Part shown: piece by piece, positions 43,716 through 56,524 of the stretch
Layout of the letters: each line of letters starts with the position of its first letter
Numbering within the stretch: the first letter of the stretch is position 1
Assembly (NCBI GenBank): GCA_947095585.1
Contig: OX352765.1
Location: 56,632,920 to 56,696,919 of the forward strand
Reading direction: 5' to 3'
Length of the DNA: 64,000 nt
Source of the DNA: Nephrocerus scutellatus
Taxonomy: Eukaryota; Arthropoda; Insecta; Diptera; Pipunculidae
The notes under the pieces: model-generated
Told to the model about the DNA's origin: nothing
Seen by the model: only the letters and a program-made list of their open reading frames with translations
Databases searched by the model: none
Position numbers and translations under genes: made by a program

Positions 43716-44565
43716 GCCAGCTGGCATTTCCAGCCTGGCATGAACAATCTCGGCACTGTGTGCCTTTTGTCCCGCAATAAGAACAGAATCGGCGTCGGTC
43801 TCGGCACTCTCGGCGTGAGTGTCCAGTCTGCCTGCATGACCAACAGCAAGTACGCCGGTCATAGTGGTTAGTTTGTAGCGGGTGGGAGGGAGTTGCTTGT
43901 CGGAATGGGTTGCTTGGCCAAGACTCCCCGGTGGTTGGTACAGGTCGAGCAGAGTTTATTGGCGGTCGGAACGGTGGTATGGCCGGCTGGTTTGGATTTA
44001 CAGCGGGTCGGAACTGCGGTATTGACGGTCGGTTTGGAGCGGCGGGTGGAAGATATGGTGACGTAACTAGTCGAACTAGTGGTCAAAATGGTCAGGGTGG
44101 TGGTGCTTCGTTTACCAAGAATTCATACTCTTCTACCAGTATCGTAAGCTCAGCCAATGATGAAAACTCGCGTCTCTTGATATAATGTTTATATTCTGGC
44201 CGAAAATTGTCGTAGATCCTATCGAGTTTTTCTTCCCTGGTTACAAAACTTGCCAACGCATCAGTGCTTGGATGATGGTGATGAAATCGTATACGCGAAT
44301 ACGGTCGAGTAATTGGGTAGCGAAACGAGGTGGGAGGAAAAACCGGCGTAGTTCGTTGCTGAATGAATCCGAATTAGTAAAAAGCTCTTTGTTGTTGCGA
44401 TACCAGACTAAGGCGGTGGATTTTAATAGCTCTGGCAACGTTCGCACTATTCTATCCAGTGGTACTTGGTAGCATTCGGGAAGTTCTTCAATCCGCTCGA
44501 TGAACTCGAGTGGGTTGCTGGTTCCCTTATATCGGACATTCCACTTTCGGACTTTGTCCATAATC
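43716..44565 (-). pseudogene. Gypsy-type gag fragment with zinc knuckles
   Basis: On the minus strand 44561-44260 carries KVRKWNVRYKGTSNPLEFIE, RIEELPECYQVPLDRIV, STALVWYRNNKELF and FSNELRRFFLPPRFATQLLD, a Ty3/gypsy-type capsid region. After frame changes a Pro-rich linker (QPAIPPFRPPINSARPVP) leads into CCWSCRQTGHSRREC, a correct CX2CX4HX4C knuckle. Next comes CSYCGTKGTQCRDC, in which Thr replaces the knuckle His. No protease or RT follows: MS-A starts at 43715. This is a gag-only remnant. Confidence 0.85.
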
Positions 44566-44829
44566 TCAGCGTTTGACGGACAGTGATTTATCGCGGTATG
44601 ATCGGTATATATACGTGTATGATTCTGGTCCTCTATATATATATATCAATGTCTGGTAGTGAATAGATGCGTTTTTAGTTGCTCGGCAAAAGCATTCAAT
44701 TTCTAATTATATACTGTGCTATTCGTGATAAATTTAATTATAATTGTCATAATAATTGTCATAGTTATTTATAATCTATATAATACTGATTATAGTGAAT
44801 CAAACAACTCTATAAATAAATTAGTTAAA
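44566..44829 (+). other. Probable 5' region of LINE J3
   Basis: AT-rich, with (TA)n at 44634-44646. It directly precedes the ORF1 ATG. No motif beyond position supports a promoter. Confidence 0.35.
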
Positions 44830-45592
44830 ATGAATACACGAAAAACCTCCGTAAAAAGTGCGTCCTCTGCGCTATTGCAACCTAGCTCTCCCTCTCCTAG
44901 CACCAACTCTCATTTTACTCTCAAAAACTTGGAAGACGAGTTGCGCAAACAGCAAATACTGTTGACAAAAACCATACAGACAGAATTAGCTAAAATGAGA
45001 ACTGACTTTCTGGCAGTGATAGCTGACCTCGAAAAAACATGGTCAGCACGCTTTAACAACGCGAACTCCGCATTAGCCAACGCTACTGACCGAATAGAGC
45101 AGCTTGAAGCTAGGCTAAACTTAAGGTCAGAAACGATAGATGAGATGGATCGACAAATTGATGCTCTAGAGAGAAGAGAAGTCGCAACAGACGCTGTCAT
45201 TTTCGTTGTTCCAATTGTTGAGGGCGAGAGTTTAAGCGGCCACCTAAGATAAAGTTTGCAGTGGCATTGGAATTACACCGCCTGTAAACAGAACTATTTT
45301 TCGTGTGAAAACTAATAATAATAACAAATCAAAAAACCAAACATCAACCATAGTAATTAAGTTCACTAGCTCGAGTGAGAGAAACGCGATGCTACACGCT
45401 GCGGCTGTATTTAGAAAGAGTCAGCGAAGAAATCTCTGCCTTCGTGACGTCAGCATCGACTCAGACGCCAACATCTTCCTAAATGAGAGTCTCACAAAAA
45501 AAATCGTATTCTTTTGCAAAGTGCCACTCGTGCCAAACGGAACAAACAGCTACATACGGTGTATACACACAAGGACTCAGTACATGTAAAGC
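44830..45592 (+). pseudogene. LINE J3 ORF1 (coiled-coil RNA-binding protein)
   Basis: ATG at 44830. A Ser-rich N-terminus (SSALLQPSSPSPSTNS) leads into a long heptad-rich segment (LEDELRKQQILLTKTIQTEL; LANATDRIEQLEARLNLRSE). After a frame change near 45245 comes a domain with TSTIVIKFTSSSERNAMLHA and RRNLCLRDVSIDSDANIFLN. Coiled coil plus RRM/CTD-like part is the layout of L1/CR1-type ORF1 proteins, which coat the element RNA. The frame breaks mean this copy is inactive. Confidence 0.75.
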
Positions 45593-45998
45593 TCTCTGAA
45601 GGAGGAAGAAGCAGAATCATCCGCAGCCTAACTGATCTCAGCGATGCTATAGCCAACAACAACAGCAGTGTAGATGCTTAGACATACATCATCAACAACA
45701 ACACTCAATGAAATGTCTAGGGTTTCCAACTTCCACATTTTCTTCGGATTATTTTGGTTACCGTATACCTTTTTTTTAAATTTAATTCTATTAATATTTT
45801 CTTTTTTTTATATAATTTTTTCTTGTACAATTTTTTTCTTATATAATTTTTTCTCAAATTATTTTCATTTCTTTTCGTTAAAATACTTAAACCACTACAT
45901 TTTACTTAGCTCTCCAATGGCCAAGGTGAGTCTAATTTCATTAAAGCTTTTACAATTTGTTTGTGTTTCCAATTTCACTCTAGGTTTTTGCTACTCAT
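45593..45998 (+). other. J3 inter-ORF region
   Basis: T-rich spacer (45760-45900) between ORF1 and ORF2 of J3. No frame of note. Confidence 0.45.
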
Positions 45999-46933
45999 AT
46001 GTTAGTTATGAACTCGGGTAGTTTTTCGAACGCCAGAGGTTCCACAACCAGTAATAATAACGTACGTTTGTTTGATATGATTAGGGTGCTTAGGTCGCAA
46101 AATAACGGATTACATATTTGTCACATTAATGCTCAAAGTCTAAGTCCAAAAATCGACGAATTTAGGCTTATATTTGCTCAATCTAATGGATGTGGGGGCG
46201 TAGCAATCTATGTTCGCGAGACACTTAAGTGCAAACCTATACTTAAGTCTAGTCCTGACTGCACTATGGAGTTCATCTTTGCTGAAATACAGTGTAAGAC
46301 CCAAAAAATTTTACTTGGAACAATTTATAGACCTCACAGGCATATAAGTTTCGACCCATTATTCAAAGTGCTTGATGATCTATTGTGTACTGCCTCAAAC
46401 ATAGTGTTATGTGGTGATCTAAATTGTAACCTGTTGGATAAACCTATGTCAGTTAACCTATTAGAATATATGAAGTCATTTAATCTGTCTCCCGTGAACT
46501 TATCTAATCCAACCCATTTTTCTAGATTGAGTCTCTTTACTCCTCTCTTGACGTTTATTTTATTAGCGACTGTGATAAAACACTGCTGTACAGTCAACCT
46601 TCTGCACCTGGTTTCTCTAAACATGACCTTATATATTTAACCCTTGCTATTAACACTAGTAATAATGAACCAGAAATACAATTTAGGGACTTTCGCAATA
46701 TAAACTTCGAAAGCCTCCTCCATGACGCTAGACGAACTAACTGGGAACGTATCTTCTACATGGCTTCAGTGAACGAACAAAGTGTGTTCTTACAACAAGA
46801 GATACTGAGCCTTTTTAATAAATATGTTCCCATAAAAACAAGAAGGAAGAATACTTCTGCAGCACAGTGGCTAAGCACTGATATTCGATTACTCATGCAA
46901 AAACGTGACAATGCTTACAGAGAATGGAAAAAA
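45999..46933 (+). pseudogene. LINE J3 ORF2 endonuclease, cut by foldback element
   Basis: Endonuclease motifs: GLHICHINAQSLSPKIDEFR, then after an internal loss GCGGVAIYVRETLKC, FIFAEIQCKTQKILLGTIYR, SNIVLCGDLNCNLLDKP. In the next frame come SDCDKTLLYSQPSAPGFSKH and DLIYLTLAINTS. The catalytic Glu segment (SETW-type) between FRLIFAQSN and GCGG is missing. The linker ends at DNAYREWKK, where the foldback element begins. No RT sequence is found on the other side. Confidence 0.85.
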
Positions 46934-46935
46934 TA

Positions 46936-47206
46936 ACGGATGTGAAGTTTTTAACAAATAACAAAATATTTGTATGTATGGGTAATGCTATTTAACAGAA
47001 TGCAAACATTTTGTATTTGTTAAATATATGTTCACTGTAATAAAATTTAACCAGTTCACAGCTTTGTTCCATAGATGCAACTAATAGCCAAGTCTTCCTT
47101 AAGGAATGCTCTATGAAAAAAAATATGTTGTATAACCGTACGGGCAGAATTAAGCTTTTGTTATGAATGTGAACATTTGCAATTTTAATGAATTTTTTTT
47201 TATTTT
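46936..47206 (+). repeat. Left outer terminal inverted repeat
   Basis: Pairs with 59240-59521 at about 99% by eye (differences such as cagttcac/cagctcac and aagtcttcc/aagtgttcc). It contains two units that start ttcactgta and include a ttccttaaggaatg block, resembling a diverged array monomer (cttcctaaaggaataatc). Confidence 0.9.
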
Positions 47207-50200
47207 GGATGTTCACTGTAAAACAGATTGACCAATTCCCAGAGATGTCTCACTATATTGACCCACACCTGTGTCTTCCTAAAGGAATAATCTATCGAAT
47301 AGAGTTTGTTAGAGTACAATGCAGAGGGGAAGAGGCATTTGTGCATCGGTTTGAACTTTTGTTATTTTCATCAAATTCGTCAATTTGGCGGTTCTCTGTC
47401 AAGCGGATTGGCCAGTTCCCAGAGATGTCTCACTATATTGACCCACACCTGTGTCTTCCTAAAGGAATAATCTATCGAATAGAGTTTGTTAGATTACAAT
47501 GCAGAGGGGAAGAGGCATTTGTGCAGTCTCACTATATTGACCACCACCTGTGTCTTCCTAAAGGAATAATCTATCGAATAGAGTTTGTTAGATTACAATG
47601 CAGAGGGGAAGAGGCATTTGTGCATCGGTTTGAACTTTTGTTATTTTCATCAAATTCGTCAATTTGGCGGTTCTCTGTCAAGCGGATTGGCCAGTTCCCA
47701 GAGATGTCTCACTATATTGACCCACACCTGTGTCTTCCTAAAGGAATAATCTATCGAATAGAGTTTGTTAGATTACAATGCAGAGGGGAAGAGGCATTTG
47801 TGCATCGGTTTGAACTTTTGTTATTTTCATCAAATTCGTCAATTTGGCGGTTCTCTGTCAAGCGGATTGGCCAGTTCCCAGAGATGTCTCACTATATTGA
47901 CCCACACCTGTGTCTTCCTAAAGGAATAATCTATCGAATAGAGTTTGTTAGATTACAATGCAGAGGGGAAGAGGTATTTGTGCATTGGTTTGAACTTTTG
48001 TTATTTTCATGAAATTCGTCAAGGTTCTCTGTCAAGCGGATTGGCCAGTTCCCAGAGATGTCTCACTATATTGACCCACACCTGTGTCTTCCTAAAGGAA
48101 TAATCTATCGAATAGAGTTTGTTAGATTACAATGCAGAGGGGAAGAGGCATTTGTGCATCGGTTTGAACTTTTGTTATTTTCATGAAATTCGTCAATTTA
48201 GAGGTTCTCTGTCAAGCGGATTGGCCAGTTCCCAGAGATGTCTCACTATATTGACCCCCACCTGTGTCTTCCTAAAGGAATAATCTATCGAATAGAGTTT
48301 GCTAGATTACAAGGCAGAGGGGAAGAGGCATTTGTGCATCGGTTTGAACTTTTGTTATTTTCATCAAATTCGTCAATTTGGTGGTTCTCTGTCAAGCGGA
48401 TTGGCCAGTTCCCAGAGATGTCTCACTATATTGACCCACACCTGTGTCTTCATAAAGGAATAATCTATCGAATAGAGTTTGTTAGATTACAATGCAGAGG
48501 GGAAGAGGCATTTGTGCATCGGTTTGAACTTTTGTTATTTTCATCAAATTCGTCAATTTGGCGGTTTTCTGTCAAGCGGATTGGCCAGTTCCCAGAGATG
48601 TCTCACTATATTGACCCACACCTGTGTCTTCCTAAAGGAATAATCTATCGAATAGAGTTTGTTAGATTACAATGCAGAGGGGAAGAGGCATTTGTGCATC
48701 GGTTTGAACTTTTGTTATTTTCATGAAATTCGTCAATTTGGAGGTTCTCTATCAAGCGGATTGGCCAGTTCCCAGAGATGTCTCACTATATTGACCCCCA
48801 CCTGTGTCTTCCTAAAGGAATAATCTATCGAATAGAGTTTGTTAGATTACAATGCAGAGGGGAAGAGACATTTGTGCATCGGTTTGAACTTTTGTTATTT
48901 TCATGAAATTCGTCAATTTGGAGGTTCTCTGTCAAGCGGATTGGCCAGTTCCCAGAGATGTCTCACTATTTTGACCCACACCTGTGTCTTCCTAAAGGAA
49001 TAATCTATCGAATAGAGTTTGTTAGATTACAATGCAGAGGGGAAGAGGCATTTGTGCATCGGTTTGAACTTTTGTTATTTTCATGAAATTCGTCAATTTG
49101 GAGGTTCTCTGTCAAGCGGATTGGCCAGTTCCCAGAGATGTCTCACTATATTGACCCACACCTGTGTCTTTCTAAAGGAATAATCTATCGAATAGAGTTT
49201 GTTAGATTACAATGCAGAGGGGAAGAGGCATTTGTGCATCGGTTTGAACTTTTGTTATTTTCATCAAATTCGTCAATTTGGCGGTTCTCTGTCAAGCGGA
49301 TTGGCCAGTTCCCAGAGATGTCTCACTATATTGACCCACACCTGTGTCTTCCTAAAGGAATAATCTATCGAATAGAGTTTGTTAGATTACAATGCAGAGG
49401 GGATGAGGTATTTGTGCATCGGTTTGAACTTTTGTTATTTTCATCAAATTCGTCAATTTGGCGGTTCTCTGTCAAGCGGATTGGCCAGTTCCCAGAGATG
49501 TCTCACTATATTGACCCACACCTGTGTCTTCCTAAAGGAATAATCTATCGAATAGAGTTTGTTAGATTACAATGCAGAGGGGAAGAGGCATTTGTGCATC
49601 GGTTTGAACTTTTGTTATTTTCATCAAATTCGTCAATTTGGCGGTTCTCTGTCAAGCGGATTGGCCAGTTCCCAGAGATGTCTCACTATATTGACCCACA
49701 CCTGTGTCTTCCTAAAGGAATAATCTATCGAATAGAGTTTGTTAGATTACAATGCAGAGGGGAAGAGGTATTTGTGCATTGGTTTGAACTTTTGTTATTT
49801 TCATGAAATTCGTCAAGGTTCTCTGTCAAGCGGATTGGCCAGTTCCCATAGATGTCTCACTATATTGACCCACACCTGTGTCTTCCTAAAGGAATAATCT
49901 ATCGAATAGAGTTTGTTAGATTACAATGCAGAGGGGAAGAGGCATTTGTGCATCGGTTTGAACTTTTGTTATTTTCATGAAATTCGTCAATTTGGAGGTT
50001 CTCTGTCAAGCGGATTGGCCAGTTCCCAGAGATGTCTCACTATATTGACCCCCACCTGTGTCTTCCTAAAGGAATAATCTATCGAATAGAGTTTGTTAGA
50101 TTACAATGCAGAGGGGAAGAGACATTTGTGCATCGGTTTGAACTTTTGTTATTTTCATGAAATTCGTCAATTTGGAGGTTCTCTGTCAAGCGGATTGGCC

Positions 50201-53200
50201 AGTTCCCAGAGATGTCTCACTATTTTGACCCACACCTGTGTGTTCCTAAAGGAATAATCTATCGAATAGAGTTTGTTAGATTACAATGCAGAGGGGAAGA
50301 GGCATTTGTGCATCGGTTTGAACTTTTGTTATTTTCATCAAATTCGTCAATTTGGCGGTTCTCTGTCAAGCGGATTGGCCAGTTCCCAGAGATGTCTCAC
50401 TATATTGACCCACACCTGTGTCTTCCTAAAGGAATAATCTATCGAATAGAGTTTGTTAGATTACAATGCAGAGGGGAAGAGGCATTTGTGCATCGGTTTG
50501 AACTTTTGTTATTTTCATCAAATTCGTCAATTTGGTGGTTCTCTGTCAAGCGGATTGGCCAGTTCCCAGAGATGTCTCACTATATTGACCCACACCTGTG
50601 TCTTCATAAAGGAATAATCTATCGAATAGAGTTTGTTAGATTACAATGCAGAGGGGAAGAGGCATTTGTGCATCGGTTTGAACTTTTGTTATTTTCATCA
50701 AATTCGTCAATTTGGCGGTTTTCTGTCAAGCGGATTGGCCAGTTCCCAGAGATGTCTCACTATATTGACCCACACCTGTGTCTTCCTAAAGGAATAATCT
50801 ATCGAATAGAGTTTGTTAGATTACAATGCAGAGGGGAAGAGGCATTTGTGCATCGGTTTGAACTTTTGTTATTTTCATGAAATTCGTCAATTTGGAGGTT
50901 CTCTATCAAGCGGATTGGCCAGTTCCCAGAGATGTCTCACTATATTGACCCCCACCTGTGTCTTCCTAAAGGAATAATCTATCGAATAGAGTTTGTTAGA
51001 TTCGATGCAGAGGGGAAGAGACATTTGTGCATCGGTTTGAACTTTTGTTATTTTCATGAAATTCGTCAATTTGGAGGTTCTCTGTCAAGCGGATTGGCCA
51101 GTTCCCAGAGATGTCTCACTATTTTGACCCACACCTGTGTCTTCCTAAAGGAATAATCTATCGAATAGAGTTTGTTAGATTACAATGCAGAGGGGAAGAG
51201 GCATTTGTGCATCGGTTTGAACTTTTGTTATTTTCATGAAATTCGTCAATTTGGAGGTTCTCTGTCAAGCGGATTGGCCAGTTCCCAGAGATGTCTCACT
51301 ATATTGACCCACACCTGTGTCTTTCTAAAGGAATAATCTATCGAATAGAGTTTGTTAGATTACAATGCAGAGGGGAAGAGGCATTTGTGCATCGGTTTGA
51401 ACTTTTGTTATTTTCATCAAATTCGTCAATTTGGCGGTTCTCTGTCAAGCGGATTGGCCAGTTCCCAGAGATGTCTCACTATATTGACCCACACCTGTGT
51501 CTTCCTAAAGGAATAATCTATCGAATAGAGTTTGTTAGATTACAATGCAGAGGGGATGAGGTATTTGTGCATCGGTTTGAACTTTTGTTATTTTCATCAA
51601 ATTCGTCAATTTGGCGGTTCTCTGTCAAGCGGATTGGCCAGTTCCCAGAGATGTCTCACTATATTGACCCACACCTGTGTCTTCCTAAAGGAATAATCTA
51701 TCGAATAGAGTTTGTTAGATTACAATGCAGAGGGGAAGAGGCATTTGTGCATCGGTTTGAACTTTTGTTATTTTCATCAAATTCGTCAATTTGGCGGTTC
51801 TCTGTCAAGCGGATTGGCCAGTTCCCAGAGATGTCTCACTATATTGACCCACACCTGTGTCTTCCTAAAAGAATAATCTATCGAATAGAGTTTGTTAGAT
51901 TACAATGCAGAGGGGAAGAGGTATTTGTGCATTGGTTTGAACTTTTGTTATTTTCATGAAATTCGTCAAGGTTCTCTGTCAAGCGGATTGGCCAGTTCCC
52001 ATAGATGTCTCACTATATTGACCCACACCTGTGTCTTCCTAAAGGAATAATCTATCGAATAGAGTTTGTTAGATTACAATGCAGAGGGGAAGAGGCATTT
52101 GTGCATCGGTTTGAACTTTTGTTATTTTCATGAAATTCGTCAATTTGGAGGTTCTCTGTCAAGCGGATTGGCCAGTTCCCAGAGATGTCTCACTATATTG
52201 ACCCCCACCTGTGTCTTCCTAAAGGAATAATCTATCGAATAGAGTTTGTTAGATTACAATGCAGAGGGGAAGAGACATTTGTGCATCGGTTTGAACTTTT
52301 GTTATTTTCATGAAATTCGTCAATTTGGAGGTTCTCTGTCAAGCGGATTGGCCAGTTCCCAGAGATGTCTCACTATTTTGACCCACACCTGTGTGTTCCT
52401 AAAGGAATAATCTATCGAATAGAGTTTGTTAGATTACAATGCAGAGGGGAAGAGGCATTTATGCATCGGTTTGAACTTTTGTTATTTTCATGAAATTCGT
52501 CAATTTGGAGGTTCTCTGTCAAGCGGATTGGCCAGTTCCCAGAGATGTCTCACTATATTGACCCACACCTGTGTCTTCCTAAAGGAATAATCTATCGAAT
52601 AGAGTTTGTTAGATTACAATGCAGAGGGGAAGAGGCATTTGTGCATCGGTTTGAACTTTTGTTATTTTCATCAAATTCGTCAATTTGGCGGTTCTCTGTC
52701 AAGCGGATTGGCCAGTTCCCAGAGATGTCTCACTATATTGACCCACACCTGTGTCTTCATAAAGGAATAATCTATCGAATAGAGTTTGTTAGATTACAAT
52801 GCAGAGGGGATGAGGTATTTGTGCATCGGTTTGAACTTTTGTTATTTTCATCAAATTCGTCAATTTGGAGGTTCTCTGTCAAGCGGATTGGCCAGTTCCC
52901 AGAGATGTCTCACTATATTGACCCACACCTGTGTCTTCCTAAAGGAATAATCTATCGAATAGAGTTTGTTAGATTACAATGCAGAGGGGAAGAGGCATTT
53001 GTGCATCGGTTTGAACTTTTGTTATTTTCATCAAATTCGTCAATTTGGCGGTTCTCTGTCAAGCGGATTGGCCAGTTCCCAGAGATGTCTCACTATATTG
53101 ACCCACACCTGTGTCTTCATAAAGGAATAATCTATCGAATAGAGTTTGTTAGATTACAATGCAGAGGGGATGAGGTATTTGTGCATCGGTTTGAACTTTT

Positions 53201-54310
53201 GTTATTTTCATTAAATTCGTCAATTTGGCGGTTCTCTGTCAAGCGGATTGGCCAGTTCCCAGAGATGTCTCACTATATTGACCCACACCTGTGTCTTCCT
53301 AAAGGAATAATCTATCAAATAGAGTTTGTTAGATTACAATGCAGAGGGGAAGAGGCATTTGTGCATCGGTTTGAACTTTTGTTATTTTCATGAAATTCGT
53401 CAATTTGGAGGTTCTCTGTCAAACGGATTGGCCAGTTCCCAGAGATGTCTTACTATATTGACCCCCACCTGTGTCTTCCTAAAGAAATAATCTATCGAAT
53501 AGAGTTTGTTAGATTACAATGCAGAGGGGAAGAGGCATTTGTGCATCGGTTTGAACTTTTGTTATTTTCATCAAATTCGTCAATTTGGCGGTTCTCTGTC
53601 AAGCGGATTGGCCAGTTCCCAGAGATGTCTCACTATATTGACCCACACCTGTGTCTTCCTAAAGGAATAATCTATCGAATAGAGTTTGTTAGATTACAAT
53701 GCAGAGGGGAAGAGGCATTTGTGAATCGGTTTGAACTTTTGTTATTTTCATCAAATTCGTCAATTTGGCGGTTCTCTGTCAAGCGGATTGGCCAGTTCCC
53801 AGAGATGTCTCACTATATTGACCCACACCTGTGTCTTCCTAAAGGAATAATCTATCGAATAGAGTTTGTTAGATTACAATGCAGAGGGGAAGAGGCATTT
53901 GTGCATCGGTTTGAACTTTTGTTATTTTCATGAAATTCGTCAATTTGGAGGTTCTCTGTCAAGCGGATTGGCCAGTTCCCAGAGATGTCTCACTATTGAC
54001 CCACACCTGTGTCTTTCTAAAGGCATAATCTATCGAATAGAACTCGTTAGATTACAATGCAGAGGGGAAGAGGCATTTGTGCATCGGTTTGAACTTTTGT
54101 TATTTTCATGAATTTCGTCAATTTGGAGGTTCTCTGTCAAGCGGATTGGCCAGTTCCCAGAGATGTCTCACTATATTGACCCACACCTGTGTCGTCCTAA
54201 AGGAATAATCTATCGAATAGAGTTTGTTAGATTACAATGCAGTGGGGAAGAGGCATTTGTGCATCGGTTTGAACTTTTGTTATTTTCATGAAATTCGACA
54301 ATTTGGAGAA
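47207..54310 (+). repeat. Left array of 180-bp monomers, about 39 copies
   Basis: Monomer: agagatgtctcactatattg, acccacacctgtgtcttcct, aaaggaataatctatcgaat, agagtttgttagattacaat, gcagaggggaagaggcattt, gtgcatcggtttgaactttt, gttattttcat(c/g)aaattcg, tcaatttgg(c/a)ggttctctg, tcaagcggattggccagttc. Most copies are exactly 180 bp. One is 105 bp (47423-47527 region) and three are 174 bp with tcgtcaaggttc. Because 180 is divisible by three, a 60-codon frame repeats, closed in some monomers by TGA at tcatga. Most variants look neutral. Confidence 0.97.
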
Positions 54311-54688
54311 GATTCAACTTTGTCCCCATAAGTTAAGTTGAATATTATATGTATACCTACAGCGTCATGCATAACCTAACAATACATGATTTGAAATGAT
54401 TTAATAGTGCGCCTTGAAATTACCCGCTGTTTCCACTAATAATAAAATATTAAAAAATTACCCGCTGTTTCCACTAATAATAATAATTTTGCGCAATAAT
54501 TTGCGTTTGTGTAGAAAATGAAAAAGTTAACGATTCAAAGATATTTAATCTTAAATGGGGAAAATTATTTTATTATAGACGACCATACCATTATATTAAT
54601 CATTACAATAATATTATATTCAGTATTGTTATTTTGTAGTAAGAAAATATGTGACTGATGAATATACTATATTTATCACCACTCAATA

Positions 54689-54830
54689 ATTATAGACGGA
54701 TTTTATTTGCCGAGGAACAACAACAATTGCACTGTCGAATTCCTTCTTTGGAATTGTGAAAACCTGCTGTTTAGCAGGTTTTGACATTCGAATTCCGAAC
54801 TCGCTCGGCAAATAAAATACAGCTTATAAA
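54689..54830. mobile_element. Small palindromic MITE-like element
   Basis: Terminal inverted repeats of about 25 bp around attttatttgccgag and ctcggcaaataaaat. An inner pair cgaattcc/ggaattcg flanks a perfect 10-bp stem aaaacctgct-gttt-agcaggtttt (54759-54782). Non-coding. Confidence 0.7.
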
Positions 54831-55614
54831 TTTGAATTTTTTAAATTTCTTCAGGCGCCTATTCTGTCCTTCGGTTTCTAATATATATTTCAGTATATAG
54901 CTGTATTTTGTTGAAAAACACAATTCTAATTATTATGCTATTCAAATGTCCCCAACAACCAGCCCAAATTCCCTTGCAGAAGAAATGTAAAAACAATCGC
55001 ATAAAAAAATCTCACCAAAAGAGTTGCAAGACAGGCATTGGCTGCAAAATCTTCCCACACCAAACAGATCTACTTTTCTAATGATTTGCACAGCGGTATA
55101 ATTCCAAAGCCTATGGAGATGTAAACGCCTATCGCCATATTGTAATATGAATTTTTGGTATACATTTGCAATTACCCTCTGGAAAAAATGCATAAATACT
55201 TTCAAAAAATTCACGCGACATAATGTCTACCTCGATTTTTTTTTACTGTGGCCGTGTTTTTTTTTATGTCAGAGTAATCGGATAATTAATTTAAATGTCA
55301 AAATTTAGATCTGTTTTTTTTTCATTCTACGAGAAAAAAAATATTTCTCTGTGTTGTTTTTATATACTTCGATAATTCTGGGATATGATCTTTTTACTCT
55401 GAAAAAAGATTCAGAGTATTTTTTGACAAACGTAGTTGTTTGTTTCTTTATCAATGAGACTACTACGGAGCAATTAGGGGAAAATAAAGCTTTTTCCTGA
55501 TACTAAAAAAACACACAGATAATTTTTTTGATCTGACAGATCTGGTCAGAGAAAATAATATACTTTTATTCACTTTGTGTACAGCGGTACAACTAGTACA
55601 AGTTTGAAATATAT

Positions 55615-56487
55615 AAATCAACTAGCTGTTCCCGGGCTACCCGCACACATGAACCCACGGGGTGACGGGAGTACTATAGTCTATAACTTTCCCTCACCTG
55701 CCAATAATTTACGTTGACATTTTTTAAAAATACTTTTGTAAATCTCATGTTAAAATTTTATCTTTCTCCCCTTCCGTCTATACCTATAACTTTCCCCTAC
55801 CGACCAATAATATATCTTAAAAATTTCATAAAATTCAGTTTAAAATGTGGTTGATATTAACATTTTACATTCCCTGTGTGTAAAATAAAATAACTGCTAA
55901 TCAAACAAATGCAGTTTTCGTGACTCATGTGTATAATATAAAAACAGTTATTTTGTGTAATAACGTTTTTTTTACGATTAATTGTAAATTTTAATTTGGC
56001 GTCCTACGTTGTATTCTTGTGCGTGTTGTAATGAAACTAAATAAATGTCAAAAATAGCGGTTTTACCACCTACTATCTTGAAAACAGCGCCACCTAACGG
56101 GTCCAAATTTCACAAAAACCCAAATAGCAACGAAACAAACATATAGTTAAAATTTTAATTTCCTAAGATGCTTCGTTACTAAGAAACAGAAAAACCGTTA
56201 TATCTTGGAAACAGCGCCGTCTATCAGGTCCAAATTTCACAAAAACCCAAATAGGAATGAAACAAACCTATGGTTAAAATCTGAAGTTTCTAAGATGCTT
56301 CTTTGCTGAGAAACAAAAAAACCGTTATATTTTGACAACAGTGCCACTTAGAGAGTTCAAACCAAAAAAAAAACCCAAACCGCTAAAATCCTAATCTATG
56401 GTTTCAGCTTCCTGCGATGTCTGGTTCCTGAGAAAGGCAATCTCAAAAAATACAGACACCATTTTTATATATTAGATTTTGTTTTTT
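55615..56487 (+). mobile_element. Retroposon-like repeat with internal 120-bp units
   Basis: Starts aactagctgttcccgggcta and ends atatattagatt, the style of start and end seen in short insect interspersed repeats (inference, family not certain). Inside are three tandem units of about 120 bp (about 56060-56440) sharing aaaccgttatatcttggaaa, cagcgccgtctatcaggtcc and aaatttcacaaaaacccaaa. Confidence 0.5.
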
Positions 56488-56524
56488 CAAAATGCCAACC
56501 CTGGTGTCAAAAATTAAACTTTGG

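Noticed and set aside
47188..54111. Repeat protein with 60-residue units (MSHYIDPHLC...)
   Set aside because: The frame arises because the monomer is 180 bp. Many monomers contain TGA, and the frame has no known domain. I treat the array as non-coding unless expression is shown.
54942..55214. 90-codon minus-strand frame in the foldback centre, with a Cys-x2-Cys
   Set aside because: Looks protein-like in composition but is short, without recognised family or transposase motif. Left as unassigned.
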